Shown here one piece after another: positions 44,228 to 54,580 of a stretch of 64,000 bases of DNA. Each line of letters opens with the position of its first letter. Within the stretch, counting starts at the first letter, position 1. The DNA is from an uncultured Bacteroidaceae bacterium (lineage in GTDB: Bacteria > Bacteroidota > Bacteroidia > Bacteroidales > Bacteroidaceae): NCBI GenBank assembly GCA_905234555.1, contig CAJOHO010000002.1, forward strand, positions 78,685-142,684, written 5' to 3'. Made by a program: the position numbers and the translations under genes. The notes beneath the pieces are model-generated. The model did not search any database. It worked only from the letters and a program-made list of their open reading frames with translations, and was not told where the DNA came from.

Positions 44228-45301
44228 TTACAACAGTCCGCCTACGTTGGCTTCAGAGGTGGGAGGAAGAATACGAACTTTCTGTCCGTCTTGCAGGAAG
44301 CGTACGCCTGAAGTCACTACATTCTCACCAGTCTTGATACCTTCTTTCACTTCGATATTTCCGTGGAGGTCAATTTTTCCGACTGTGATGGTGCGTTCAT
44401 GAACCACTCCTGCTTTCTCGTCGCAGACGAAGACAACGGTTTTGCCCTCCTTGTGGTTCACGGCAGATGTAGGAACCTTGACGGTTTTGTCAGCGTCGTT
44501 GGCGTTGTAACGCACATAGACCATCGTGGTCATTCCTGGAGTGATCTTCGAACGGTCGTAGCTGCCGGCAATCTTAAAACGTACGGAGTAGAGCTGGCTG
44601 GCGTTGGCTTCCTTGCTGTAGCTGGAAATTTCAAGAGGGAAGTTCTCGTCGGGCACTACTTCAAACGAACAGAAGGCGCTGACCAGCTGGTCGCGCTTGG
44701 CATAGTCGCTGGCAGGAACGAAAATCTCAATTTCGGTGTCTGCAGAACTGAACATGCTGACTACAGGCATTCCTGCTGAGATGGTCTCACCGTCGGAGTG
44801 GAGACGTTTCTGAATGTAACCGCTGATGGGCGCATAGAGTTTGGTGTCTGCCAGTTGGTTGCGGTGGTTGGCAAGTTTCTCTGTGATTTGCTGGAGTCCG
44901 TAGCGTGCCTTGTCGTAGTTGGAAGCTGTGGTGTTCCCTTCGTTGTAAAGGGCAATCACACGTTCTGCGTCAGCCTTGATCTGCTCGTATTCTGCTTGTG
45001 TGGCAGACAGCTGTACACGGTAGTCGCGAGGATCCATCTCTGCGATGAGCTGTCCTCGTCTCACATAGTCGCCTTCTTTCACATACACCTTACGAATGGG
45101 ACCGCTCACACGGAAAGCCACATTCACGTCCTCCACACTTTTGGTCTTGCCAGGGAAGGTCAGCATATCGCTGTCGCCCAAGCCTAGGGCAGCTGTAGTT
45201 TTTACAAAAGGCACTTGCTTTGCCTCTTCTTTTTTCTTGCCACAGGCTGTCAGCAGCAGTCCTGCCAGCAGCAATGTCAGTAGTGCAATGTTTGTTTTCA
45301 T
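44228..45301 (-). CDS. RND efflux periplasmic adaptor (membrane fusion lipoprotein)
   Basis: 357 residues from the ATG at 45301, which opens a lipoprotein signal (MKTNIALLTLLLAGLLLTAC, lipobox LTAC). HlyD/AcrA layout: first biotinyl-lipoyl half 'VRRGQLIAEMDPRDYRVQL', an alpha-hairpin (QAEYEQIKADAERVIALYNEG...), the second lipoyl half 'LYAPISGYIQKRLHSDGETISAG', then beta-barrel and membrane-proximal domains. First gene of the MFP-RND-TolC operon. Confidence 0.93.
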   Translation of the reverse strand: MKTNIALLTLLLAGLLLTACGKKKEEAKQVPFVKTTAALGLGDSDMLTFPGKTKSVEDVNVAFRVSGPIRKVYVKEGDYVRRGQLIAEMDPRDYRVQLSATQAEYEQIKADAERVIALYNEGNTTASNYDKARYGLQQITEKLANHRNQLADTKLYAPISGYIQKRLHSDGETISAGMPVVSMFSSADTEIEIFVPASDYAKRDQLVSAFCSFEVVPDENFPLEISSYSKEANASQLYSVRFKIAGSYDRSKITPGMTTMVYVRYNANDADKTVKVPTSAVNHKEGKTVVFVCDEKAGVVHERTITVGKIDLHGNIEVKEGIKTGENVVTSGVRFLQDGQKVRILPPTSEANVGGLL

Positions 45302-45364
45302 ATTTCTATTTGTATCGTTGAAGAGTGAAAAGCCATTGATGGCTAACTTGTTTAGAATCGGGTG

Positions 45365-45396
45365 CAAAGTTACGGCTAATTTATGAAATGAGCAAA
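45365..45396 (-). promoter_or_regulatory. Promoter of the efflux operon
   Basis: On the minus strand TTTG (45393-45396), 20-nt spacer, TAACTTTG (45365-45372): a full consensus match, ~64 bp before the adaptor start codon. Confidence 0.8.
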
Positions 45397-45461
45397 TAAT
45401 TATGTGTGCAGAGTTGTCCTTTTTGTCCGATTTAAATAAAATTGGCTATTTTTGCCCAAAA

Positions 45462-45502
45462 ACAAAAAAGGCTATCCCTTTACTCACGTAGAAGGATAGC
45501 CC
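45462..45502 (-). terminator. Terminator after galE
   Basis: GGCTATCC (45470-45477) pairs with GGATAGCC (45494-45501); on the minus strand the stem is followed by TTTTTTGTTTTT. Next to it, ACGTAG/CTACGT words form a second small inverted repeat (45530-45551). Confidence 0.85.
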
Positions 45503-45560
45503 AACACAAACACAAAATAAAACACGACAAAACTACGTAAAATAACGTAGTGTGGGTTGA

Positions 45561-46601
45561 TTATTGGATTCCGTCCGCACGGAGTTTCTCTTGCCACTTC
45601 CATGCTGAGCGGAGTACATCGTCAATTTTAGCTTCGGCTTTCCAACCGAGCACCTTATTTGCTTTATCTACATTGCCCCATACTTTCTCGATATCGCCTT
45701 CGCGACGAGGAGCAAATTCCCAGTTGAGCTTTACGCCTGTGGCTTTCTCGAAACCTTCTACCACTTCCAGCGTGCTGAGTCCGCGACCTGTTCCGATATT
45801 GAATACTTCTACAGGGTCGGAGTCTTCAGTCTCGAGTACGCGTTCCATTGCCTTTACGTGAGCCTTTGCCAGATCCACTACATAAATGTAGTCACGGATG
45901 CAAGTACCGTCTTCGGTGTTGTAGTCGTTACCAAAGATTTTCAGCTGCTTACGGATACCAATGGCTGTCTGGGTAACAAATGGAATGAGGTTCATAGGTA
46001 CACCGTTAGGCAGTTCGCCGATGAAAGCTGTGGGGTGTGCACCGATGGGGTTGAAATAGCGGAGGATAATGCTCTTGATAGGAGCACCGCTATGGATATA
46101 GTCTTGAATGATTTCTTCGTTAATTTGCTTGGTGTTTCCGTAGGGCGAAAGTGCCTTCTGGATAGGAGCTTCTTCTGTTACGGGCAGATTCTCCTTGGAG
46201 GGCTGTCCGTAAACGGTGCAAGATGAAGAGAAGATAATGCCTTTCACGTTATACTTAGGCATCAGTTCCAGCAGGTTAATCAGCGAGTTGAGGTTGTTGC
46301 GGTAGTAGAGCAGAGGCTTTTCTACAGATTCGCCAACAGCCTTGCTGGCTGCAAAGTGGATGATGCCGCTGATATCAGGATATTTAGCAAACACACCTTC
46401 CAACGCTGCAAAGTCACAGCAATCCACCTGCTCGAAGGCAGGACGGATACCAGTAATCTTCTCAATGCCGTCAACAACGCTGGCACTTGAGTTAGACAAA
46501 TTATCAATGATGACTACTTTGTAGCCTGCTTGCTGGAGTTCAACTGTTGTGTGTGATCCGATAAAACCGGTTCCACCTGTGACAAGTACTGTCTCTTTCA
46601 T
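45561..46601 (-). CDS. galE: UDP-glucose 4-epimerase
   Basis: 346 residues. Interconverts UDP-galactose and UDP-glucose. Extended SDR fold: Rossmann motif 'VTGGTGFIGSH' at the N-terminus, the Ser of 'FSSSCTVYG', and the catalytic YxxxK in 'SPYGNTKQINE'. Late motifs 'YNIGTGRG'-like (FNIGTGRGLSTLEV) and 'REGDIEKVW' are typical of GalE. It completes the Leloir functions with galK/galM encoded at 19.7-24 kb. Confidence 0.95.
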   Translation of the reverse strand: MKETVLVTGGTGFIGSHTTVELQQAGYKVVIIDNLSNSSASVVDGIEKITGIRPAFEQVDCCDFAALEGVFAKYPDISGIIHFAASKAVGESVEKPLLYYRNNLNSLINLLELMPKYNVKGIIFSSSCTVYGQPSKENLPVTEEAPIQKALSPYGNTKQINEEIIQDYIHSGAPIKSIILRYFNPIGAHPTAFIGELPNGVPMNLIPFVTQTAIGIRKQLKIFGNDYNTEDGTCIRDYIYVVDLAKAHVKAMERVLETEDSDPVEVFNIGTGRGLSTLEVVEGFEKATGVKLNWEFAPRREGDIEKVWGNVDKANKVLGWKAEAKIDDVLRSAWKWQEKLRADGIQ

Positions 46602-46683
46602 TTTGCTGTTTGTTAATTATCGTGTTGTGATAGTTAGCTAAACTTTTTTGTTCTCGTAAGTGTGCTTTCCACTTAACTGACTG

Positions 46684-46691
46684 CAAATGTA
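46684..46691 (-). promoter_or_regulatory. Promoter -7 element for galE
   Basis: Minus-strand TACATTTG, 83 bp before the galE start codon, fits TAnnTTTG. Confidence 0.4.
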
Positions 46692-46755
46692 GACATATTT
46701 TTTGAAAGAAAAAAAGATTTTCGTGTTTTTTTTACAAATAACGCAAAAAAAGTAG

Positions 46756-46763
46756 TAATTTTG
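46756..46763 (+). promoter_or_regulatory. Promoter -7 element for mltF-like gene
   Basis: TAATTTTG ~75 bp before the ATG at 46839 fits TAnnTTTG. Confidence 0.45.
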
Positions 46764-46838
46764 CCAAAAATATTGAAGTTTTGACCACTCTGGGATGAAT
46801 AAAAAGTGAAAGTTTATAATTGCACATATATTAGAATA

Positions 46839-48007
46839 ATGTACGCGCGAAGTAGTTGCTTTGTGCTTTTTTTCGTTTTGACGTGCTGGCTATTGACTTC
46901 GTGTGTGCATGAACAGCCGAAAAGTATCAGCGTTTTCAAGTCGGAAGAGACGGAAGGCAACGAAACGGCTATCTACGACTTGCCAGAAATCCAAAGCGGA
47001 GGTGAACTGATTGTTCTCACGCTCTACGGTCCTACCAGCTATTTCGAGTTCAAGGGTGAAGATTTCGGTAACCAGTTCAAGTTGGCTGAGGCATACGGTA
47101 AGAGTATCGGGGTGATGGTTCGAGTGGATGTCTGTCGTACGCAGAGCGAGATGGTGGAGAAACTGCTGATGTGGAAATGGCAGATTCCTTACGTGAGCAG
47201 GTGGATTATTGCGGAACAACGGCGATTACCCATTTGCTGGATACACTCTCCACAGTCCAGCACGACAAGTCGTTGCGTTCCGATGGAAACAGAGCTTGGG
47301 CTGTACGTCAGTCTTCTTCCCAGTTGGCGGAATCCGTCAACGACTGGCTCTCTGAAAACGAACCGCAGTTTTTGGCACTTTCTCAGCCGAAGGTTCATGG
47401 ACACAGAGGCGGCAACTACCATTATTATGCACCGACACGCAACACCGCCGCTCCAGTGCGAAATCTGGCGAAGGGAGAGATTTCCGTCTATGATGCTTTG
47501 TTCAAGCGCTATTCGTCCCACTGCGGATGGGATTGGCGTCTGTTGGCAGCACAGGCCTACGAGGAGAGTGCCTTCAATCCTTACGCAGTCTCTTGGGCTG
47601 GTGCGATGGGACTGATGCAGCTCATGCCGCAGACAGCTCGCGATCTGGGTGTGACGGCAGACCGTGTCTATGACGCAGAGAGTAACATTAGCGGTGCAGT
47701 TCGGCTCATCCGTCAGCTCAACGACCATTATCTCGATGTGCGCTCAAGCGACGAACGCATCAACTTCATTCTTGCTGCCTACAATGCTGGACCTGGTCAT
47801 GTGGATGATGCACGCCGGCTGGCTGCCAAACGTGGCTTCCGTTCCGATGTATGGGCAGATGTAGCACCTATCGTTCTGCGAATGTCGCAAAGCGAGTACT
47901 ACAACGACCCTGTGGTTCGTCACGGTTATTTCAGGGGAACGGAAACCTATAATTACGTGGCTGATATACGTGCCCGTTGGCAGACCTATCGCACCAAAAT
48001 CCGTTAA
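46839..48007 (+). pseudogene. Broken MltF-like lytic transglycosylase (frameshift and missing part)
   Basis: The ATG at 46839 starts a lipoprotein signal (LLTSC lipobox) and the first lobe of a solute-binding-like domain ('ELIVLTLYGPTSYFEFKGEDFG', 'VDVCRTQSEMVEKLL'). At about 47169 the sense continues in another frame (+2 relative): 'EMADSLREQVDYCGTTAITH' then directly 'AWAVRQSSSQLAESVNDWL', so much of lobe 2 (about 100 residues in relatives) is absent. The C-terminal SLT domain (47490-47870) is intact: 'YEESAFNPYAVSWAGAMGLMQLMPQTARDLGV' with catalytic Glu, and 'AAYNAGPGHV'. Either a decayed gene, or an expressed N-terminal fragment plus an SLT fragment lacking a signal peptide; assembly error is possible. 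Confidence 0.65.
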
Positions 48008-48064
48008 GGTGAAAAAGTTGAAAACAGGATTCTTACAGTATAGTTTGAACCTGCCTTACAGGAC

Positions 48065-49168
48065 TCACTCAACGGCTTTGCGCAGTTTCTTGGGCAAAGC
48101 GTCGCGATTGAGGAAGATATAGGTGGTGTTGAGGGTCATGTAGTCTCGCGACATATACCAAGTGCCTTTGTACTCACCCACCTTGCCCCACGAATTCTTT
48201 ACCATGTAGTAGGGCTTTCCCTGTTCGTCGACCGCTTTTCCGTAAATCACCATCACGTGGTCGTAGGTGAAACGCCAGTCGTCCCACTGTTCCTGACGCA
48301 TCTGTTGCGTAGGCTGAACACCCTCTGGCAACTGGGCTAATCCTGTGTAAGTAAAGTCTCCAGACACATCACCTCCCCAAGCTACGGTAAAGCCTGCATC
48401 AAGTGCCTGATCCAACACTTCCATCAGCTGCTCAATAGGGATATTGTAGCTGGGTTTCAGTCGCCATTTATAAGGAGCTTCAATGACAAACCATTGGTTG
48501 AACGGATGGTGGGTAAAGCTGGTGAGGCTTACGTAGTTATCGAGATTTAGTCCGAGATTTTCTGTAAACGATTTTGGTGTATAGTTCTTACCTTCATACA
48601 CGAAGGATTCAGGACAACGACCCACATATTTCTCGATGATGGTCTGTACGCTGTCTTGCCAATGGGGTAGGGGTTCCTTGACGTCTTTCCTGACGATGCT
48701 TCTCACCATCTTTTCCAGTTCTGGAAAGAACACATTGAAGTTAGCTAACGAGTCACCCGTCAGCGAACCAGGAGCAGGCATCGCGTCTTCTGGACAGATA
48801 CCGTGCTGGCGAATTACGTCCAGCACATCGTCACACGAACCGCCTTCCGAAATCTGGCTGTAGCCGTGCATACGGACATAGTGAGTGGCACAGTCCATGT
48901 AGTCCTTGTTCACGACGAACATCTCACACAGATCGTAGGTCTTGCCGGTTTGGCGCAGTATCTCACTTTCGAAATAGCCCAGTGTGGCATAGGCCCAGCA
49001 CGTTCCGCTGCGGTGCTGGTCCTTCACACTTGTGATCGGGTTCTCCTTGAGAATCGTAAACTGCTTCTGAGCTTTTGATTTCAGCGCTCCGGCAATCAGG
49101 TTCTCCTGTGCTGAAGCCGCTGACGCCAGTAACATCATTGTCAGGAAAACAGAAAATTTCTTTATCAT
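48065..49168 (-). CDS. Secreted C1-family cysteine peptidase (aminopeptidase C / bleomycin hydrolase-like)
   Basis: 367 residues, signal peptide 1-20. Papain-fold catalytic residues: Gln and Cys in 'VKDQHRSGTCWAYATLGYFESEIL', His in 'TYDHVMVIYGKAVDE', Asn in 'YYMVKNSWGK'. The insertion pattern ('MFVVNKDYMDCATHYVRMHGYSQISEGGSCDDVLDVIRQHGICP') fits the C1B bleomycin-hydrolase subfamily, but the signal peptide suggests a periplasmic form. The last residues are KKLRKAVE. Confidence 0.9.
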   Translation of the reverse strand: MIKKFSVFLTMMLLASAASAQENLIAGALKSKAQKQFTILKENPITSVKDQHRSGTCWAYATLGYFESEILRQTGKTYDLCEMFVVNKDYMDCATHYVRMHGYSQISEGGSCDDVLDVIRQHGICPEDAMPAPGSLTGDSLANFNVFFPELEKMVRSIVRKDVKEPLPHWQDSVQTIIEKYVGRCPESFVYEGKNYTPKSFTENLGLNLDNYVSLTSFTHHPFNQWFVIEAPYKWRLKPSYNIPIEQLMEVLDQALDAGFTVAWGGDVSGDFTYTGLAQLPEGVQPTQQMRQEQWDDWRFTYDHVMVIYGKAVDEQGKPYYMVKNSWGKVGEYKGTWYMSRDYMTLNTTYIFLNRDALPKKLRKAVE

Positions 49169-49224
49169 ACTTATTTGATAGCCAATAGTTTCTGGTATAT
49201 TATGTCTGCTTAATGACTATAGGC

Positions 49225-50433
49225 TTAATCCCATACGTAAATCCAGTAGTCGATATTGAGGGTCATCCAGACAGAGCCTACTTCGCGAAGGATGTAATAC
49301 TGAACGCTCTCACCGCCAAAGAGACGGACATAGAGTTCGAGGCCTTCGCTGGTGGCACACATAGCGTGAATCTCAGGTGCGTGACCCATGAAGTCGCCTT
49401 CGTCATCCACGAACCAGATGGACTGTCCGTCCTGATAGCCGTCTTCCACCTTTCCGTGGAACTCCCAAGTGGAAGTCACTTCACCTTCAGCGATGCAGAC
49501 CAAAGCGGCGAGGGCATCGGTTCCGTTCACCTCGAACTGAACGACGTAGAAGTGGCGTTCGGCTGGCATGAGGTCGGCAATCCATCGCGTGTCCTTAATC
49601 TTACGACCTCCGTAGTAGGTGCTGATGAGGCGCTTCACGTCCTCCGATGCTTTCCTGATGGGTTCGCCTTCCTTCCAGCGGCTGTACTGCAGCGGTTCGT
49701 GGGTTTTGAGGAACTGGTCGGTCACCACCCAGGGACAGGCTTCGAAGTTGTCGTAACCACGGAACATCTTTGGCATGATGTTGGCATCAGCCAGTTTGAA
49801 CGTATATTCCGTATCATTGCGAACGATGGTTCCATCCTCGTCTTGTTTGGTGTTTTTCTTCTGGTTAGCGAGGCGGACAGCATTCTTGTGGGGTTTGAAC
49901 ATCATCTGGCGGTAGGCGCTGATATTCTTGATGGGCTTGTCATCCATTTCCCTTACCACCGTAAACGTGTTCTTTGCCTTGTTCATCTGTCGTACGGGCA
50001 GCGGAATCTCACGCAGGGTGAGGTCTTTCTCCGGCGTGCGGTAACGACCCAGATCGCTGATGTCCTCCCAGTAGATGGAGTCAGCAATGGTGTTGGCGTC
50101 GAACTTCTTTGCCTTCACGTCGTCGCCGTTGGGCGTGAACATGAAAGCCTCCGTGTTGTCGTAGTTTGAGATCACCATTGCGAAGTCCAGCGGAGCTGCT
50201 TCCTTTGTAGGCATGATGCAGTATTTCTGGGGCAGCAGACCTGCATGACGGCGTTGTCCCTCATAGCGCAGGATCGCCTTTTCGCAGCGGTCTGCATACC
50301 ACTGCTGGTTCTTCGTCATGTTGTCATAATAACTCTGGTCTTGTGCCTGAACTGAGCCTGCGAAGGCTGTCAGAAAGAATGCGACAGAGAGAAGGGTCTG
50401 TCGTGTGTTCGTGAATAAGTGTTTTGTATTCAT
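49225..50433 (-). CDS. Secreted protein of unknown function
   Basis: 402 residues with a signal peptide ending at about residue 30 (AFAGSVQAQ). I recognise no family. Visible traits: aromatic-rich, no repeats, an isolated basic stretch 'RLANQKKNTKQDEDG', and a C-terminal beta-rich region with many Trp/Tyr (SVWMTLNIDYWIYVWD). It is transcribed from its own promoter and followed by the C1 peptidase gene after 56 bp in the same direction, so the two may be co-expressed. Confidence 0.75.
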   Translation of the reverse strand: MNTKHLFTNTRQTLLSVAFFLTAFAGSVQAQDQSYYDNMTKNQQWYADRCEKAILRYEGQRRHAGLLPQKYCIMPTKEAAPLDFAMVISNYDNTEAFMFTPNGDDVKAKKFDANTIADSIYWEDISDLGRYRTPEKDLTLREIPLPVRQMNKAKNTFTVVREMDDKPIKNISAYRQMMFKPHKNAVRLANQKKNTKQDEDGTIVRNDTEYTFKLADANIMPKMFRGYDNFEACPWVVTDQFLKTHEPLQYSRWKEGEPIRKASEDVKRLISTYYGGRKIKDTRWIADLMPAERHFYVVQFEVNGTDALAALVCIAEGEVTSTWEFHGKVEDGYQDGQSIWFVDDEGDFMGHAPEIHAMCATSEGLELYVRLFGGESVQYYILREVGSVWMTLNIDYWIYVWD

Positions 50434-50463
50434 GTTAAATTGGGTTGATAGTTATTCTGCCTG

Positions 50464-50494
50464 CAAAGTTAGTTCCTTTTATTTTGAATTGCAA
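50464..50494 (-). promoter_or_regulatory. Promoter of the unknown secreted protein
   Basis: Minus strand: TTG (50492-50494), 20-nt spacer, TAACTTTG (50464-50471). Consensus match, ~31 bp before the start codon. Confidence 0.75.
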
Positions 50495-50555
50495 GGAATT
50501 CTTCATAAAATGAAAGATTCTTCCTGAGTTTTACAATTAATATCCATTTTTTTTG

Positions 50556-50563
50556 TATCTTTG
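50556..50563 (+). promoter_or_regulatory. Promoter -7 element for ABC-F gene
   Basis: TATCTTTG fits TAnnTTTG; followed by AATCGTCAATCGTCAAATCGTAAAT, a ~9-bp repeat, before the ATG at 50610. Confidence 0.6.
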
Positions 50564-50609
50564 CACCCGATAATAGTAAATCGTCAATCGTCAAATCGTA
50601 AATATATAG

Positions 50610-52220
<1,611 letters not shown>

Positions 52221-52234
52221 AGGGTCCTATTAAT

Positions 52235-52717
52235 ATGAAAAAGTTTAACATCACCGTCCCCGTCATCATGAAGACAGAGGACGAACTCAACGAACAGGAG
52301 CGCAGACTGTTGGCAGAAGCCAAGGAAGCCACCTTCCGCAGCTACTCTCCCTATTCCCACTTCAGCGTGGGAGCAGCCGTGATGCTGGAGGACGGCACCA
52401 TCGTCCCTGGTTCCAATCAGGAAAACTGCGCCTATCCCTCTGGTCTTTGTGCCGAACGCACAGCCCTGTTCTTTGCCAACAGCCGTTATCCCGACCAGGC
52501 CGTGACGATTCTTTGCTGCGTAGCTCGCGACACATCGGGCAACTTCACCCTGCGACCCATCCCACCTTGCGGCGGCTGTCGTCAGGTGATGGTGGAGACA
52601 GAAGAACGCTTCGGACGACCCATGCAAGTCATGCTCTACGGCACCGACGGCATCTATTTCATCCCCTCTGCCCGCGACCTCATGCCCGTCAACTTCGATT
52701 CATCCTATCTTGAATGA
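52235..52717 (+). CDS. cdd: Cytidine deaminase
   Basis: 160 residues. Converts cytidine/deoxycytidine to uridine/deoxyuridine. Zinc site: 'SGLCAERTALFFA' (Cys-Ala-Glu) and 'PPCGGCRQVMVE' (PCxxC); substrate loop 'SPYSHFSVGAAV' is typical. Homotetrameric-type length. It lies 14 bp after the ABC-F gene and is probably co-transcribed. Confidence 0.95.
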   Translation: MKKFNITVPVIMKTEDELNEQERRLLAEAKEATFRSYSPYSHFSVGAAVMLEDGTIVPGSNQENCAYPSGLCAERTALFFANSRYPDQAVTILCCVARDTSGNFTLRPIPPCGGCRQVMVETEERFGRPMQVMLYGTDGIYFIPSARDLMPVNFDSSYLE

Positions 52718-52758
52718 CAGTACCTCACGGTTTTCCCGTGAGGAATAATAATCACATT

Positions 52759-53673
52759 ATGAAACGGTTTATTCTTCTCTTTTCACTCTTCACTCTTCAC
52801 TTTATTACATGTCTGGCTCAGTCCCGCAACAGCGCGTTCGAACGCTACATCGAGCAGTATAAGGACATCGCCGTCGAACAGATGCGCAAACACGGTATTC
52901 CTGCCAGCATCACCCTGGCACAGGGACTGCTCGAAAGCGGTGGCGGCAACAGCGAACTCGCCCGTAAGAGCAACAACCACTTCGGCATCAAGTGCGGAGC
53001 CGACTGGCAGGGACGCTACGTCACCCATTTCGACGACAACCGCAACGAACGCTTCCGCGTTTACGACAGTCCGGCACAGGGATTCGAGGACCACTCGCAG
53101 TTCCTCCTCAAACCACGCTACCAGCGCCTTTTCCGTCTCTCCATCCTCGACTATAAAGGATGGGCACGCGGACTCAAAGCCTGTGGCTATGCCACCAGTC
53201 CCACTTATGCCGACCGACTCATCGACATCATCGAACTCTATAAGCTGAACGACTTCGACGAAGACCCACGAGCACCCAAATTCGTGATGCCTGAGTATCG
53301 CGACGTTCCCGTTCAGCCTGTCAACCTCTTCCATCCACGTGTTTCCAACAACCGCATCCCCTGCGTTGTTGCACGCCGAGGCGACACCTGGGAATCTCTC
53401 TCCCGTGAACTGAAAATCAGCAAGAAGAACCTGCTGAAGTACAACGAAGCCTTCGAGGAAATGGAGATAGAGGAGGGTAGTTTCGTCTATCTGCAGAAGA
53501 AGGCCAGCAAGGGTCCCGACTCCATGAAGGGCAAGTGGCATAAGATTCAGCGAGGCGAATCCATGTATTCCATCGCCCAGAAGTACGGCATCCGTCTCTC
53601 CAGCCTCTACAAGATGAACTACAAAGACGCCGACTTCGAACCTGTCGAAGACGACATCCTCCGCGTAAGATAA
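52759..53673 (+). CDS. Secreted glucosaminidase with two LysM domains
   Basis: 304 residues from the ATG at 52759, which begins a signal peptide (MKRFILLFSLFTLHFITCLAQ). Residues ~28-165 are a glucosaminidase (GH73-like, FlgJ-type) domain: 'HGIPASITLAQGLLESGGGNSELARKSNNHFGIKC', with catalytic Glu in 'LLESGGGNS'. Two LysM repeats follow: 'CVVARRGDTWESLSRELKISKKNLLKYN' and 'WHKIQRGESMYSIAQKYGIRLSSLYKMN'. It binds and cuts peptidoglycan between GlcNAc and MurNAc. Confidence 0.93.
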   Translation: MKRFILLFSLFTLHFITCLAQSRNSAFERYIEQYKDIAVEQMRKHGIPASITLAQGLLESGGGNSELARKSNNHFGIKCGADWQGRYVTHFDDNRNERFRVYDSPAQGFEDHSQFLLKPRYQRLFRLSILDYKGWARGLKACGYATSPTYADRLIDIIELYKLNDFDEDPRAPKFVMPEYRDVPVQPVNLFHPRVSNNRIPCVVARRGDTWESLSRELKISKKNLLKYNEAFEEMEIEEGSFVYLQKKASKGPDSMKGKWHKIQRGESMYSIAQKYGIRLSSLYKMNYKDADFEPVEDDILRVR

Positions 53674-53688
53674 TTAGCGAAAATTCAA

Positions 53689-53871
53689 GCGTGCACGGTT
53701 AATATTTTGTGCACGCTCTGTTGAGATTTTGAGCGTGCACGAACGGGTGGTCAGAGCACGCTCAAAATTTTGTTCAAGCACGCTCAAAATTTCGTTCAAG
53801 CACGCTTGAATGGTGGCTCATGTTAACACGAATTTCCGAAAGCATTAACATAAATTTTTGAGCTTGTTAAC
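53689..53871. repeat. 22-bp-phased array after glucosaminidase gene
   Basis: GCGTGC/GCACGCT words (both orientations) start at 53689, 53711, 53733, 53756, 53778 and 53800, then the word changes to TTAAC at 53823, 53845 and 53867, always ~22 bp apart. Non-coding. Confidence 0.85.
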
Positions 53872-53930
53872 AGGGGGAAGGGGATAAATGATGATGAAAA
53901 ACAATGATCAGAAAAATATTTTTTCATCAA

Positions 53931-54348
53931 GGGTACACTAATTTTAAGTTATTCTGCTGTTTTTCTGAAAGATAAGCCTCAAAAGGGTACACTTAGGGTA
54001 CACTAAAGGTACACTAAAAAGGGGGTAAGGGTACACTTAGGGTACACTACTTTTGACTTATTTTCACCATTCCCTGTACTTTTTTGCTGATCTTTATACC
54101 TTTTTTCATCAAATAATTGGTGTTTCGGAAATAGTTGAATCTTCTCGTGTAATTGACAAAACCACAACCTTCTCCCATTAGAAAAAAAGGAACAGAAAAG
54201 CAAAAAAAGTCATAAAAAAGCAAAAAAACGGTCAAAAATAGTGTACCCTAAGTGTACCCTTACCCCTGATTTGGTGTACCCTAAGTGTACCCTTTTGGGG
54301 TTTAAATCTCTGGTTGCCAACAATTTGAACAAAAATTAGTGTACCCTT
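53931..54348. repeat. Inverted cluster of GGGTACACT words
   Basis: Left arm: GTACACT at 53933, 53987, 53998, 54009, 54031, 54042. Right arm in reverse complement (AGTGTACCC): GTAC at 54243, 54254, 54276, 54287, 54341. Inner steps are 11, 22, 11 and the outer step is 54 on both sides, so the arms mirror each other. The ~190-bp centre is AT-rich with T/A runs and no convincing gene. Confidence 0.85.
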
Positions 54349-54490
54349 GACAAAAATACTTTTTTCAGAGAAAAACAAAGCGAGATTCAGAGGACACCTA
54401 AAGTACGATTAGTTGGCAAATATGTAGTTCTTAATGTTCCCCAGTCTTTTCCCTTCGGCTCACAGCCCACCTGTCATATTCCCAATATAC

Positions 54491-54525
54491 AAGTGCAAGG
54501 AAATCTGTTTTCCTGCACTTTTTTC
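54491..54525 (+). terminator. Terminator-like hairpin
   Basis: AAGTGCAAGGAAA pairs with TTTTCCTGCACTT (54508-54520) with one bulged base, then TTTTTC. No plus-strand gene lies directly upstream, so it may belong to an unseen RNA or a remnant mobile element. Confidence 0.6.
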
Positions 54526-54534
54526 ATTTTTTCT

Positions 54535-54574
54535 CCGAATCGCTTGGCGGTTCGGATTTTTATTACTAATTTTG
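54535..54574 (+). promoter_or_regulatory. Promoter of the restriction-modification leader
   Basis: TTG (54544-54546), 20-nt spacer, TAATTTTG (54567-54574): consensus promoter; start near 54581. The -33 region lies within the hairpin TCCGAA...TTCGGA (54535-54556), which could be an operator. Confidence 0.6.
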
Positions 54575-54580
54575 CAAGTG

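Noticed and set aside
54003..54235. Two overlapping minus-strand ORFs of 62-66 residues in the GTACACT cluster
   Set aside because: Composition is dictated by T/A runs and repeat words; no promoter or family resemblance.
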